NCBI RefSeq assembly: GCF_028583425.1
Contig: NC_072794.1
Location: 26,905,232 to 26,969,231 of the forward strand
Origin: Eublepharis macularius
Taxonomy: Eukaryota > Chordata > Lepidosauria > Squamata > Eublepharidae
Length of the DNA stretch: 64,000 nucleotides
Reading direction: 5' to 3'
Of this stretch, positions 9,894 through 19,934 are shown piece by piece (the first letter of the stretch is position 1; the number at the start of each line of letters is the position of its first letter). A program made the translations under genes and the position numbers. The notes below the pieces were generated by a model that had not been told where the DNA came from, did not search any database, and worked only from the letters and a program-made list of their open reading frames with translations.

Positions 9894-10940
9894 GAGAGCC
9901 AGTTTGGTGTAGTGGTTAAGAGCAGCAGGACTTTAATCTGGAGAGCCGGGTTTGATTTCCCACTACTCTGCTTGAGGTCAGCTGGGTGACTTTGGGTGAA
10001 TCACAGCTAGAGATGGGCACAATCCGCATTACGATCCAAAAAACCCCACGATAATGGTGATCGCACGATCGTGACTCAGCGGATCATGATCGGCCACAGC
10101 CAACAATCCAGCGATCGGGAGGGGGCTGGATCGGGGCTGGATTATGCTTGGATTGGGAAGCCGGACACTCAGGCGCCAGTAATCTATTCCCGGGGCAACG
10201 GAGCCAGGGGAATGCCTGAGCTGTGTTTCCCCTCTTTCTGTTGCCCTGGAAACCCAAATGGAAGCCCAGCTTTCCTTGATCAGCAGGGCTTCCTTCCAAC
10301 CACGGAGCAGCAAAGCAGTCACCAGTTGGGAGGAGACACCCAGGGGAGGGAGGGGGAAGGGGGTGTTCTGTAGCCATGGGCACTCCAATCTCATCCCTGC
10401 AAACCCTGATAGGCAGCTCTGACGGCCAAACACAGACAGCCAAACACAAACACAGGTGCCGCCGGCATCACCCACCGTTCTTTTCTCGCCAGTGTGCTCC
10501 TTTTTAGCTTGGTGGGCGGGCACATGGGGGGTGCCGCCAGTGAGCGGCCAGACCCCCCCTGCCCCCTGAGGGGAGGCGGCTCGTCACCATCTCCCCGTGA
10601 CCGCTAGGCCCAGTGGCCGCCGCCAACACCCACCTTCCCACATAGCTGGGAATAGCAGCGAACCCCGCTTTGGCCTCCACAATCCATGGATCGGGAATGG
10701 GAGATGATCGGTGTGGATCGTTTAGTTGGGATCGTCACCGGCGCCGATCCACAATCAGCTGGATCGGCATTTTTTTTTGGATCGTGCCCATCTCTAGTCA
10801 CAGCTCTTCCAGAGCTCTCTCAGCCCCACCCACCTCACAAGGTGATTGTTGTGGGGATAATAACGTGCTTTGTAAGCCTCTCTGAGTGAGCGTTAAGTTG
10901 TCCTGAAGGTTGGTATATAAATCAAATGTTGTTATTGTTA
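9894..10940 (+). mobile_element. tRNA-derived SINE split by a hAT-like insertion
   Basis: Plus-orientation copy of the SINE family seen at 1823. The head AGAGCCAGTTTGGTGTAGTGG, A box and B box (GGTTTGATTTCCC) are at 9895-9960. The rest of the body (TCACAGCTCTTCC ... GGTATATAAATC and a TTGTTATTGTT tail) is at 10797-10940. Between them lies the element at 10008-10796. Without it the SINE reads through normally. Confidence 0.9.
10008..10796. mobile_element. Non-autonomous hAT-like DNA transposon inserted in a SINE
   Basis: The terminal inverted repeats are TAGAGATGGGCAC at the left end and GTGCCCATCTCTA at the right end. The flanks ATCACAGC and GTCACAGC are an 8-bp duplication with one mismatch, which together with the TIR form indicates the hAT superfamily. 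The subterminal 100-150 bp at each end are packed with GATC/CGATC-type words, such as GGATCATGATCGG, CGATCGGG, GGATCGTTTAGTTGGGATCG, like transposase-binding repeats of hAT elements. The interior is GC-rich and has no recognisable transposase. Confidence 0.85.
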
Positions 10941-11476
10941 AAGCAAAAGTATCGTGTGAGCAATACAGAATGTGGAATGAAGACGCGTAAGACAATATAG
11001 AAAAAGCCAGATGATACCTCTTATAGTAGAGCATGACAATAATAGTCAAGGCAGTGGACTATTATGGGACCTATTCCAGTATGGGACTTATGCCCATATG
11101 AAGGCGTCTTTCTGAATTGTTCCATCAAATCCATTTCTGATTCCATTATAAGAGTGCCCTCCTGAACATTTCTGTTTGGCATATTTTACAGAATGATACA
11201 TGTGTGGGAGCGTTCCTCCAGGTGGGGGCCACCGTAGAGAATGAGCCTGAACGAGCAGTTGCTTACCTGTTTGCAGGGAAGAACCTTCCGAAGGTTTCGT
11301 TCAGATGAGCAAAGCTGTACATACCAAAGTTCATTCCTCTACTTGTCTGTTAGGAGAAGGCAGCTTTGAGATAACTATATTGCAGGAGCCATTTCCTCCT
11401 TTCCAGCACATCTCTTACCAATACAGTTTAACACAAGAGTTGTTTTTGTATCTGTGAGTGACCTAAAGCACAACTA
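10941..11476. other. Intergenic sequence, nothing recognised
   Basis: No ORF, RNA gene or clear repeat was seen in this stretch. Confidence 0.4.
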
Positions 11477-11567
11477 CAGTGAAATCCTAAGCAGAATCAC
11501 GTGCTTCTAAGCCCACTCACTTCAATGGATTTAGAAGGGTGGAACTCTGCTGCTTAGGTTTGTATTG
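11477..11567. mobile_element. Degenerate copy of the palindromic MITE
   Basis: Begins CAGTGAAATCCTAAGCAGAA and ends around CTCTGCTGCTTAGGTTTGTATTG. It matches the layout of the copies at 1710 and 23619 with more differences, so it is older. Confidence 0.65.
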
Positions 11568-11693
11568 TCTGTCTCAGCAGTGCTCAAACAATTTATGACA
11601 GCTGATAAGACCGGCAACTATTTTGTCTTCTACGTCTTTAACAACCACCTGATATATAGAAATTGAGGAAGTGAAGTTTTTCAACTCCACATG

Positions 11694-11875
11694 AATACAT
11701 ACTGATCCGGACCTTTGGTCTATCAAGGTCAGTGTTGTCTACTCTGGCAGCAGCTCTCAAGGTAGAGAAGATCTTTCACATCACCTACCACCTTTCAACG
11801 AGAGATGCCGAGAATTGAACTTGGGACCTTCTGCATGCCAAGCAGATCCTGTACCACTGAGCCACAGACTCTATC
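11694..11875 (-). mobile_element. tRNA-derived SINE (family of 9258), minus orientation
   Basis: Contains ATCAAGGTCAGTGTTGTCTACTCTGG in the body and, on the minus strand, GTGGCTCAGTGGTACAGGATCTG ... GGTCCCAAGTTCAATTC as A- and B-box regions. Confidence 0.8.
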
Positions 11876-12029
11876 CTGAAAAACTTCACCTGCTCAGTTT
11901 CTGTGTGTTAAGTCGCAGCTGAATGCATGGGAGGGGAATCTCTTCTTTTTTTTAACGGCTAACGGCCAAAGCATCAGCCTGAGTGTATCTTTTATGCTTG
12001 TAGCACAGCATCTGGCCAGCTGCAAATTT

Positions 12030-12422
12030 GCAAAATGTTTCCTTCAGTGAGCTCTCTATGTTCTGACACACCAGCTTCACTCAGGGCCTTCTGCAGGTAC
12101 CACCGTTCAAATGGGCAAAATCAACAATGGTCCACCCACACGCATTCTCTGTTGTGGCTCCCACCTTGTGGAATGGCCTGCCGGAGGTCAGGAAACCTCC
12201 CCCTTTCTTGGCTTTCCACAAACTATGCAAATCTAATCATTCAGGAGGGCTTTTTCATGCAGGTAGGAGGGCTGTACCGTATCAAAATGGTTCCATTTTG
12301 GAAAAGTGATAGGGACTGCAGAATGTGTACTGACTGTTGCTGTAACCTGTTGCATTGTTTATGTCATGTTTCAGCCATAGTTCATATTGGCTTAGACTAT
12401 GTAATCTGCTTTGAGTCTCACT
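12030..12422 (+). mobile_element. L2/CR1-type LINE, 3' end
   Basis: Frame-broken coding end with FSVVAPTLWNGLPE near 12150, the conserved C-terminal motif of L2-like RT proteins. It is followed by a 3' tail TGTAATCTGCTTTGAGTCTCACTGAGAAAGG typical of the family. The tail runs into the left arm of the inverted duplication. Confidence 0.75.
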
Positions 12423-12913
12423 GAGAAAGGCAGACAATAATTACATACGTACGTACATACATACATACATACATACATACATACATACATACATACATAC
12501 ATACATACATACATACATACATACATACATAATCTGCCTCACGTCTCACTGAGAAAGGCAGACTATAAATAAATAAACGAGCGAGTGAGTAAGTGAATGA
12601 ATTTGAAAATGAAAGGGAGGTACTACCTCAGAGAGATCAGTGGATTCTAAGGCACAGGGTAGCAAAGCAACATATTTAAGAAAGGACTGGTACAAGCAAT
12701 ATGAAATTTCATCAGTCCCTGGAAAAGTACAGCTACCAATGTCCTATAGTAACCTTTGTGTAACTTCGTTCATAGGAATGAAAGAAAAGTTGCTGTATTC
12801 CCCACGAAACGTCATGCAAACATGAGTCATCAAGTAGCGCTGTTGCCTGCATTTTGGACCTGCCATAACTTCTGAGTGGTTTTAAAGAGAAATCCTACAT
12901 AGAGTGCCTTACG
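12423..12913 (+). repeat. Left arm of a large inverted duplication
   Basis: Reverse complement of 15703-16161. Outside the ATAC microsatellite, which is longer here, I find a single mismatch over about 375 bp (near 12802 versus 15813). It includes the microsatellite, a LINE 3' tail and about 300 bp of an unassigned repeat whose third copy is at 1640-2180. The last bases (GCCTTACG) are followed by a hAT-derived piece, CTGAGTTCCACCACCTCTT. Confidence 0.9.
12442..12531 (+). repeat. (ATAC)n microsatellite
   Basis: About 22 nearly perfect tetranucleotide units, preceded by a few ACGT variants. Its mirror image, about 14 units, is at 16086-16142 in the right arm. Confidence 0.95.
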
Positions 12914-13399
12914 CTGAGTTCCACCACCTCTTTTCCACTGCTACAGACAGACTAACACGGCTACCCATCTTGATCTATTCTTATGTATGCTCATGTGTTT
13001 TAATGCATCCTTAGATGTTTTTAAAATCATCATTTTATTGTTTGTTGTTTATATTTTGCTTATGTGTTTTTATTTGCTTGATTGTGATGGCTTTGGCAAC
13101 ATGCGATAAATATTCCAGTTTCCTTGCGCTGTTTCTGCTTTGCGTCCCACTTTGAGCAAGGTTCTTCAGAGAGATGGCATCACATTTTTCTAAAATAAAT
13201 CAATGAAGACATGAGACCAATTAGAATAGCCTGCCCTCAGAGATGTGTGGATTCATTCGTTTCCAGAATGCTCAGGGAGAGTCTTGACAGTGATCCTGTA
13301 GAAGCTGTTTTAGAGGTTTGCATCAGCAGGTTGAGAGAGACTGTAGGTAGAGCTTCTCCTAGGTGTGCACTCTCTCCCTCTGCCAGCCTGTCTAGGAGG
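12914..13399. other. Spacer start between the inverted arms
   Basis: Starts with a 20-bp piece of the hAT-like family (complement of AAGAGGTGGTGGAACTCAG) and then CACTGCTACAGACAGACTAACACGGCTACCC, a common dispersed tail also seen in other form at 19430 and 24565. The rest is T-rich sequence in which I recognise no gene. Confidence 0.4.
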
Positions 13400-13613
13400 A
13401 TGCGGTTGCTGGGTCCAGTTTAGGAAATTCTTGGAGATTTTGGTGGTGGAGCCTGGAGAGGACAGTCTAGATTGGCTGAGGGTATGGAGTATAATGCCAT
13501 AGAACGCACTCTCCAAAGCAGCCATTTTCTCCAGGGGAACTGATCTCTGTTAGCCGGAGATCAGTTGTAATTCCAGGAGATCTCCAGCCACCACCTGGAG
13601 GCTGGGAACCCTA
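13400..13613 (+). mobile_element. Palindromic-end DNA-transposon-like repeat (family of 18991)
   Basis: Matches 18991-19210: AGGAAATTCTTGGAGATTTT, CCAAAGCAGCCATTTTCTCC, GGAGATCAGTTGTAATTCC, and the end GGGAACCCTA. The left terminus is degraded. Confidence 0.65.
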
Positions 13614-13634
13614 TCCCCTGGGTATACATGAAAA

Positions 13635-13939
13635 CAGTGCTTTTTTTCTGGGCAAAGAGGTGGTGGAACTCAGCGGTGGAACTCAGGACTGCACAATGAC
13701 ATCACTTTGGGTCAGCTGGAACAAGGGGGAGTGTTTTAAAGTTTAAATCGCCCTCTGCGAAAATGGTCACATGGCCAGTGGCCCCGCCCCCTGATCTCCA
13801 GACAGAGGGGAGTTTAGATAGCCCTCTGCGCTGCTCCCCTCTGTCTGGAGATCAGGGGGGCGGGGCCACCAGCCATGTGACCATTTTCAAGAGGTGCCGG
13901 AACTCTGTTCCACTGCGTTCCAGCTGAAAAAAAGCCCTG
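13635..13939 (+). mobile_element. Non-autonomous hAT-like element, 305 bp, copy A
   Basis: The ends are CAGTGCTTTTTTTCTGGG and CAGCTGAAAAAAAGCCCTG. The flanks CATGAAAA and CATGAAAG (13627-13634, 13940-13947) are an 8-bp target duplication with one mismatch. The middle is a long internal palindrome: GGTCACATGGCCAGTGGCCC is answered by GGGCCACCAGCCATGTGACC about 100 bp later. There is no coding capacity. Copies B, C and D are at 15535, 20640 and 38935. Confidence 0.85.
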
Positions 13940-14109
13940 CATGAAAGACTGCTGATATGAAAACAGGATCGAAGACAACTGGAGCAGCAGTGTTAGCAAA
14001 CTCATGCAAAAGAGGTTGTACTATACAGACGAACTGAAGGACTATGAGTGGGTGGCAATGGTGGTGAAGAAATACATCTTTTCTGGTTCCCTGGCATCCA
14101 TCCAATGAA

Positions 14110-15430
14110 TATCTTCCTGAACAACAGTTTAGGATGGTTTAAGATCTGTTAACGCCTTGATCTGAGCTATTAGAAATAAATGATAGAGTCTCAACCAAAC
14201 ACTCTCAACACTTTGGCTAGGTTCTATGCTGATAAAATCTCTCTGTTCCAGTTCAAACACGAGGTTTGATCCAGTTCTGACAATGTGCTGGAGGCCTCCT
14301 CTCATCAATCCTACTTGGATAGACGCTGACTGCCATCCCTGACTGATGTAGGGTAATGATTGCCACCAACTGCAAAACTAATGCCTTATCCTTCTTGTGT
14401 TATTAAATCCTACCAAACTAAAGATCGGAACGTCTTTTGATCATCAGTGCTTCGTTGTTGGAGCGGCTTTTCCGAAAACTTTCTCAAGGAGCCCCTAGTA
14501 CTTTTGAAATAGTCAGCTTTGGCAAGCTTGCCAATTATACCCCTGTATCAAACTTACCATTCTTGGGCAAAGTGCTGAAGCAAATGCAGATATACCTGTG
14601 GAACATATCTGCCTTTGACCCATTTAGGCCTTGGGATACAGACAGCATTAGACATAAATATACACACGAAGCTGCATTATACCGAATCTATCTGGGGCAG
14701 CATTGTTTATATTGAGTGGCAGCAGTTCTCACGACCTCAGGTGGAGAACTCTGGACATTGTTTACTTTAAGCTAGAGATGCCACCAGGGACTGAATACGA
14801 AACCTTCCGTATGCAAAGCAATTGTTGTACCTCTGAGCCACAGCCCCACGCTGCACAGCAATCTCAAGTTACCAGTGGATATGGGACCTGCCTCCCTTTT
14901 AATGTTGTTACATCTTTTTGTGGCCTTTGTACTGTAGATCACTCCACTTCATTACATCAGTGGAGAAGCGGATTGGTACTTTGCTTCCTTTCTGTCAAAC
15001 AGCATGCAAAGGTTTTCCAATGAAGATGCAGTATCCGTCACCTCTCCCCTTGAAAATAGAGTACCTTAGGGTTCCACACTGTCCCCCATGTCACTTAATA
15101 TTTGTATTAGGACACGAGTAAGACAAAATGTGTTGATATGCTGATGCCACCCAGCTCTATATTTTGTCAACAAAGCCTTCAGAGGCAGCTGCCTTTGTCC
15201 TAAACTGATATCTGGATGCAGTTGTCAAGTGAATGGAGGAAAACAAGACGAGACTGAATCCAGACAAGACAGAGCTGATCCCGGTTGGGCCTGCTGATGT
15301 TCTAAAGGGGATTGTTCTTCCTGTTTTCTATGGGCTGAAGTTGACAACATTGTCAGAGCACGTGTTTGTTGGACCATTTCCTTCTTTTTGAAAAACGAGT
15401 ACAGGACGTGTTTGGGATTTTTGGGGGGTG
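14110..15430 (+). mobile_element. L2-type LINE, RT-domain relic
   Basis: Broken coding frames with FGKLANYTPVSNLPFLGKVL near 14520 (RT motif ANYRPVSNLPFL) and, after a SINE insertion, GSTLSPMSLNI near 15070 and DATQLYILS near 15145, then MEENKTRLNPDKTELIPVG near 15235. This order is diagnostic of L2 reverse transcriptase. Several frame changes and the SINE at 14657-14850 show an old dead copy. Confidence 0.8.
14657..14850 (-). mobile_element. tRNA-derived SINE (family of 9258) within the L2 relic
   Basis: The minus strand carries GTGGCTCAGAGGTACAAC and a degraded B box. The body contains GAGTGGCAGCAGTTCTC on the plus strand. It interrupts the L2 RT coding sequence. Confidence 0.7.
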
Positions 15431-15534
15431 TATGGGGGGGAAGTAATTCAGTTGCACTTGGTTAAAATAATCATCCTGCTGATCTGTCCACACTGATATA
15501 TGCCACAATCACCTCTAAACTAGATTCCTGTAAG

Positions 15535-15700
15535 CAGGGGTTTTTTTCTGGGAAAAGAGGTGGCGGAACTCTCAAGAGGGAAATGAGGAAGAAACACACG
15601 GGTTTCTTTGAAATAATATTATTTTCAAGCACTGTTGTCGAGTATTTTCAAGAGGCGCCGGAACTCCGTTCCTCCACATTCCCCCTGAAAAAAAGCCCTG
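15535..15700 (+). mobile_element. Non-autonomous hAT-like element, internally deleted copy B
   Basis: The ends are CAGGGGTTTTTTTCTGGG and CTGAAAAAAAGCCCTG. The flanks CCTGTAAG and ACCGTAAG agree at six of eight positions. The middle palindrome is missing. Its right flank is the first base pairs of the right inverted arm. Confidence 0.7.
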
Positions 15701-15702
15701 AC

Positions 15703-16112
15703 CGTAAGGCACTCTATGTAGGATTTCTCTTTAAAACCACTCAGAAGTTATGGCAGGTCCAAAATGCAGGCAACAGCGCTACTTGATGACTCATGTTTGC
15801 ATGACGTTTCGTGGGCAATACAGCAACTTTTCTTTCATTCCTATGAACGAAGTTACACAAAGGTTACTATAGGACATTGGTAGCTGTACTTTTCCAGGGA
15901 CTGATGAAATTTCATATTGCTTGTACCAGTCCTTTCTTAAATATGTTGCTTTGCTACCCTGTGCCTTAGAATCCACTGATCTCTCTGAGGTAGTACCTCC
16001 CTTTCATTTTCAAATTCATTCACTTACTCACTCGCTCGTTTATTTATTTATAGTCTGCCTTTCTCAGTGAGACGTGAGGCAGATTATGTATGTATGTATG
16101 TATGTATGTATG

Positions 16113-16143
<31 letters not shown>

Positions 16144-16161
16144 TTATTGTCTGCCTTTCTC
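15703..16161 (-). repeat. Right arm of the large inverted duplication
   Basis: Reverse complement of 12423-12913. The two arms enclose 2789 bp. Near identity outside the microsatellite means the duplication, or gene conversion between the arms, is recent compared with the surrounding decayed L2. Confidence 0.9.
16086..16142 (+). repeat. (ATGT)n microsatellite
   Basis: About 14 units; mirror of 12442-12531 and shorter than it. Confidence 0.95.
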
Positions 16162-16610
16162 TTTTTTGTGTGTGTGTGGGGGGAAGGAATTCAGGTGCAC
16201 TAATATACTTTTGCAGTTTTTCATTGGCTTTTGTCCCTTAGTTGCGGTTTTCCACTTTGGTTGTTGCGGTTGTATCTAAGGGCCCTTCTCCTATTGGAAT
16301 CAGGCGCCAAGCAGGCAGCAATCTCTGCCCCCCTTCAACCTGCTGGAATCAGGAGCAGAGACGGTGGCAATGCCTGCACCCCCTTCACCCAGTTGGAATC
16401 AGGAGCAGAGCATGTAGCAAAGCCCACCTCCTGCCTTCACCTGTCAGGATCAGGCAAGGAGAAGGTAGTGCTCACTCCTCCCTTCACCCAGCAGGGTACA
16501 GATGGCAATGCCCACCCCCCTTCACCCAGCTGGTATCAGAAGCAGGCAGGAATTCCTGCTCCCCTTCACCCAGCCATAATCAGGTGCAGCAAGCCAAAAC
16601 CACTGCGGAC

Positions 16611-17135
16611 ACAATCAATAATTGAAATCCTTAAAGTGCACCATGCAGTGATATATAACAATATCCTACTTTAATTAAAGAGCCAAAGGCTCACCATTAA
16701 CACTTTAAAGGCGCACCATGTAATTTACAAAAACAGTTCAACAATTCATATACAGCCAATTACAAGTACAATCTCACTTTGAAGTCCGTTAATTTATAAA
16801 GTTGCAATATTTACCAAGCACACCTAGTCCTCTTCTCTTATGTTCTGTGTCTGAGGGTGGGAGCACTCAATTTTTGTATAATGTCTCACATTTTTTGTTT
16901 TTCCAGGCAAACGCCCACAAACGGGAGTGGCTCCCGTGGATGCCATCTCCCAAGCAGGGGAACCACCAAAACTCCCAGTCTCCAGGAAGAGGGAGAATCC
17001 ACCGCCGTCCAGGAACCCTTGACAGGATGCCAGCACCTTTCCTGTTTCGTGCTTCCTTTGTCAAGAGGATTCTTTTTGGCAGATATCTCAACTCCAAGTA
17101 TAACCTGTATCTCGTAACTAATCACTTCTCTCAAT
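16611..17135 (-). mobile_element. Insertion in the minisatellite, probably a PLE-type 3' end
   Basis: This block is unlike the minisatellite units on either side. The flanks CAATCAAT and CAATCCAT may be a target duplication (7 of 8). The minus strand carries a hammerhead-ribozyme-like fold (17013-17072), a feature known from Penelope-like elements and retrozymes. No protein is recognisable. PLE origin is inference. Confidence 0.45.
17013..17072 (-). ncRNA. Hammerhead-ribozyme-like fold, decayed
   Basis: On the minus strand stem I pairs GAATCCT (17072-17066) with AGGGTTC (17019-17013), with one G-U pair. A core UUGACAA (17064-17058) stands where CUGANGA is expected, so two core positions (C3 and G8) differ. 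A weak stem II, AGG-AAG-CAC, and then GAAA (17048-17045) follow. Stem III pairs CAGGA (17044-17040) with TCCTG (17027-17023), and the GUC cleavage triplet ends at 17021. The order of stem I, core, stem II, GAAA, stem III and GUC is that of a hammerhead whose stem III is a closed hairpin. The two core changes make activity unlikely. No covariance search was run. Confidence 0.45.
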
Positions 17136-17439
17136 CCATCTGGAATCAGAGGCAGAGCAAAAGGCAATGCCCGTTTTCCCTTCACCCAGCTGAGATCAGG
17201 AGTGGAGCAGGTAGCAATGCCTGCCCCCTTTACCCAGAAAGTATCAGATGTGCAGCAGGTAGCAAAGCCCATCATCCCTTCATGTTGCTGAGATCAGGTC
17301 TGGATCAGGTGGCAATGCCCACCCCCCTCCTTCACCAGCCAGGATCAGTGATGGAGGAGGAGGGAATTCTTGCCTGCCCAGTCTCCCCTTTCTAGAGACC
17401 ATTGTATTTTCCCCCACAACGGACTTTGTTTCTAGTGCT

Positions 17440-18040
17440 ACAATAAAGTTGATTAGTCTTAAAGGTGCTACTAGACTCTTTACTTTGAGGCAAAGCTAGA
17501 ATCCTCTTTAAAAAAAAGTTTTGAATTGGCTCCAGGGTCAAAGTCAGACATTCATTCCAGCCCCAGATCTCCGCACCATATATAAGCTGTGGGATGGCCT
17601 TACACTGGAACAGTTTCAATGCCGGCTCAACTAAAAATCCTACTTCTGAGATATAAAATATAAAGATGGCCCCAGTGGTTTTCAAAACTGAGGCTTTTGT
17701 TATGGCCAGGTGCGTTTTCCATGAGAGGATTTCACTACAAGTCACCCCAAGGTACTTAAATGTTCTGCATTGTTTAATGGGATTGCCATCTATTGGCCAT
17801 TTAAATCATCGAGGTCTTTCCCCAAAGATCATTACTTTGGTCTTGCCCTTACAGAAATTGCCCAGTTTGTTCAGCATCCGCCTTAAACTGATAAAAGTTA
17901 GAGACACCAGCACCATATCTGCATATAGGAGAATCAATACTACCTGATCCCCTGCAAAGATGGTGGAAAGAACTCAGAGCCTGACAAGCTTGGAACTACG
18001 TTATTTAAGTAGAGATTGAAGAGCAAGGGGGGGTCAAATG
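17440..18040 (-). mobile_element. Non-LTR retrotransposon RT relic, clade uncertain
   Basis: Minus-strand coding pieces include FGKDLDDLN and AIPLNNAEHLSTLG, then SWKTHLAITKASVLK, and IPQLIYGAEIWGWN with FFLKRILALP. This is the thumb and C-terminal region of a LINE reverse transcriptase. There are several breaks. I could not decide the clade. Confidence 0.7.
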
Positions 18041-18805
18041 CAATGAAATAATAAAATCAACAACCATAAAAACAAGGAATAGAAAAAAGCCTTAGATACA
18101 AGCTGAGTGCCCAAGAGGGGCAGTCAAAAGTCTGGCTAAAGAGAAATGTCTGCACCTGGCACCTAAAGGACAGGAAGGGAGTCACAAAGCAGCAGGAATT
18201 CCAAAGGCAAAGCACCAACATTGAAAATCCATTTCTGGTTGTCACCTTTCTGTTCTAGGGTACAGACCTAGTATCCTAAGCTGTGCCATGACTGTCTAGC
18301 AACAAGGGGCACTTTTTTCATTCCCATTCATTCTCGGAGCCATTTATACTTATGCCAGCATTTTCACCAGCATAGGATACGGATGGTGTGAGGAACGGAA
18401 TGTAGGCTAAGGAGGCTAGGATACTAACTAAATTCCACTCCTCACCCAGCACGCCCTCAGCTTATGATCCCTGCACTGGCATAGCCACAGTGGCACCAGG
18501 TTTATACATGTGGGGCACAACATCAGTGTAACTCCAGATGATGCCAACACGATGCTGTCTCAAGCTGTTTACAAACTGACTTGAAGACTGCATCTTTGGT
18601 GTGCTCATTTCAATAGAAGCCTCCGCAGTCTTTGGTTACATCACTTATCTACTGATTAAACTGATTAAAATGTGCTGTTCTCTTTTCAAGGACAAGTCCT
18701 CCAAGCTAGAAGCCAGCTAAGCCGCTGATTAATTTGAGACCCATCTCTCAGTGCCTTTTGACCCTGACTAATCGCTTCAATTGCCAAACCTGGGAGCTCT
18801 GGAAA
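18041..18805. other. Dispersed LINE-like tail (to about 18300), then unassigned sequence
   Basis: 18050-18260 (GGCACCTAAAGGACAGGAAGG, CAGGAATTCCAAAGGCAAAGC) resembles an untranslated LINE tail known to me from lizard genomes, but the call is tentative. Nothing is recognised from 18300 to 18805. Confidence 0.35.
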
Positions 18806-18808
18806 CAC

Positions 18809-18898
18809 ACTGTGCCATCCTAAGCAGAATTACACTCTTCTAAGTCCATTGAAGGCAGTGGACTTAAAAAGGTGTAACTCTGTTTAGGACTGCACCAC
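18809..18898. mobile_element. Degenerate copy of the palindromic MITE
   Basis: GCCATCCTAAGCAGAATTAC and GTGTAACTCTGTTTAGGACTG are the two ends; the layout is as at 1710. Confidence 0.6.
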
Positions 18899-18990
18899 CA
18901 ACCCCCAAGTTTCCACTTGGTCCTCCTGCTCTTCTCTCAGGAACCTGGCCTGCACCCAGTCCTTTAGCTATGACACCCATGGGGCCAGCC

Positions 18991-19210
18991 TAGGGTTGCC
19001 AGCTCCAAGTTGGGAAATTCCTGGAGATTTGAGGAGTGAAACCTGGAGAAAGCCGGGGTTGGGGAGGGAAAGGACCTCAGCATGGTATAATTCCATAGAG
19101 TCCACCCTCCAAAGCAGCCATTTTCTCCAGATGAACTAATCTTTGTGGCCTGGAGATCAGTTGTAATTCCAGGATATCCCTAGCTACCACCTGGAGGCTC
19201 GCAACCCTAG
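18991..19210 (+). mobile_element. Non-autonomous DNA-transposon-like element with GGGTTGCC ends
   Basis: The left end is TAGGGTTGCC and the right end GCAACCCTA, giving inverted ends flanked by TA, which suggests a TA target site. The interior includes CCAAAGCAGCCATTTTCTCC and GGAGATCAGTTGTAATTCC. Other copies are at 13400-13613 and 28510-28625. Confidence 0.7.
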
Positions 19211-19424
19211 GGCAGCCCTTAGGACTTCCTTAATCTTTGGTCTCCCCTCCACCCCAAGTTCCTCTTTCCTCAGGTCCTGTAAAGTTTTAATCTTAGTCTA
19301 AACTGGCAATTGCCATCCCCACCCCCTGTACAAGCTGGAGTGTTACCGAGAGATTTCCTGATCAGTTGAAATGTTTGTGAACTCCACCGATCTCAGTGTT
19401 GGCGGCTTCACTGTCACAAGTTTC

Positions 19425-19540
19425 AGGTGGGTAGCCATGTTATTCTGCAGTAGATGAGCAAGGTTCAGCAGCACCTTAAAGACCAACAAGTTTTTCCAGG
19501 GCATAAGCTTTGAAGAGTTAAGCTCCCTTCATCAGATATG
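19425..19540. repeat. Dispersed repeat piece (AGCAGCACCTTAAAGACCAAC type)
   Basis: Contains GGTAGCCATGTTATTCTGCAG and AGCACCTTAAAGACCAACAAG, related to the arms of the foldback at 24565-24727 and to pieces at 29790 and 63430. Confidence 0.5.
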
Positions 19541-19680
19541 AGTATAAAAGGAGATCTCTGAATCTGCACAGTCAGAAGGTGGGAGAGGTGTTGCAAAGAA
19601 GTAAGATAAGATGTAGAGGTACAATGAGAAATGTAATTAGCTTGATTACAGCAGGAGAGGGAATGCAGAAGATTGGCATG

Positions 19681-19930
19681 TAACAACAATAATAATATTA
19701 AATTTATATACCGTTCTTCAGGACAACTTAACATCCACTCAGAGCGGTTTACAAGTATGTTATTATTATCCCCACAACAAAACACCCTGTGAGGCGGCTG
19801 TGGCTGAGAAAGCTCCTAGAAGCTGTGACTGACCCAAGTTCACCTAGCTGGCTTGAAACGGAGGAGTGGGGAATCAATTCTCCAGATTAGAGTCCCACAC
19901 TCTTAATCATTACACCAAACTGGCTCTCTG
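19681..19930 (-). mobile_element. tRNA-derived SINE (family of 1823), minus orientation
   Basis: Tail complement AACAACAATAATAATATT at 19682; body GTTCTTCAGGACAACTTAAC; minus-strand head AGAGCCAGTTTGGTGTAATG near 19926. Full length. Confidence 0.85.
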
Positions 19931-19934
19931 AGAA

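Larger units (their letters stand above)
16290..17397 (+). repeat. Degenerate minisatellite of roughly 60-bp units, split by an insertion
   Basis: Units of the form GGAATCAGGAGCAGAGC...GGCAATGCC...CCCCCTTCACCCAGCT repeat at 16290-16590 and again at 17136-17397, differing in length and sequence. Five to six units are seen before and four after the insertion at 16611-17135. The unit period is judged by eye. Long open frames cross it only because the unit is low in stop codons. Confidence 0.75.
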
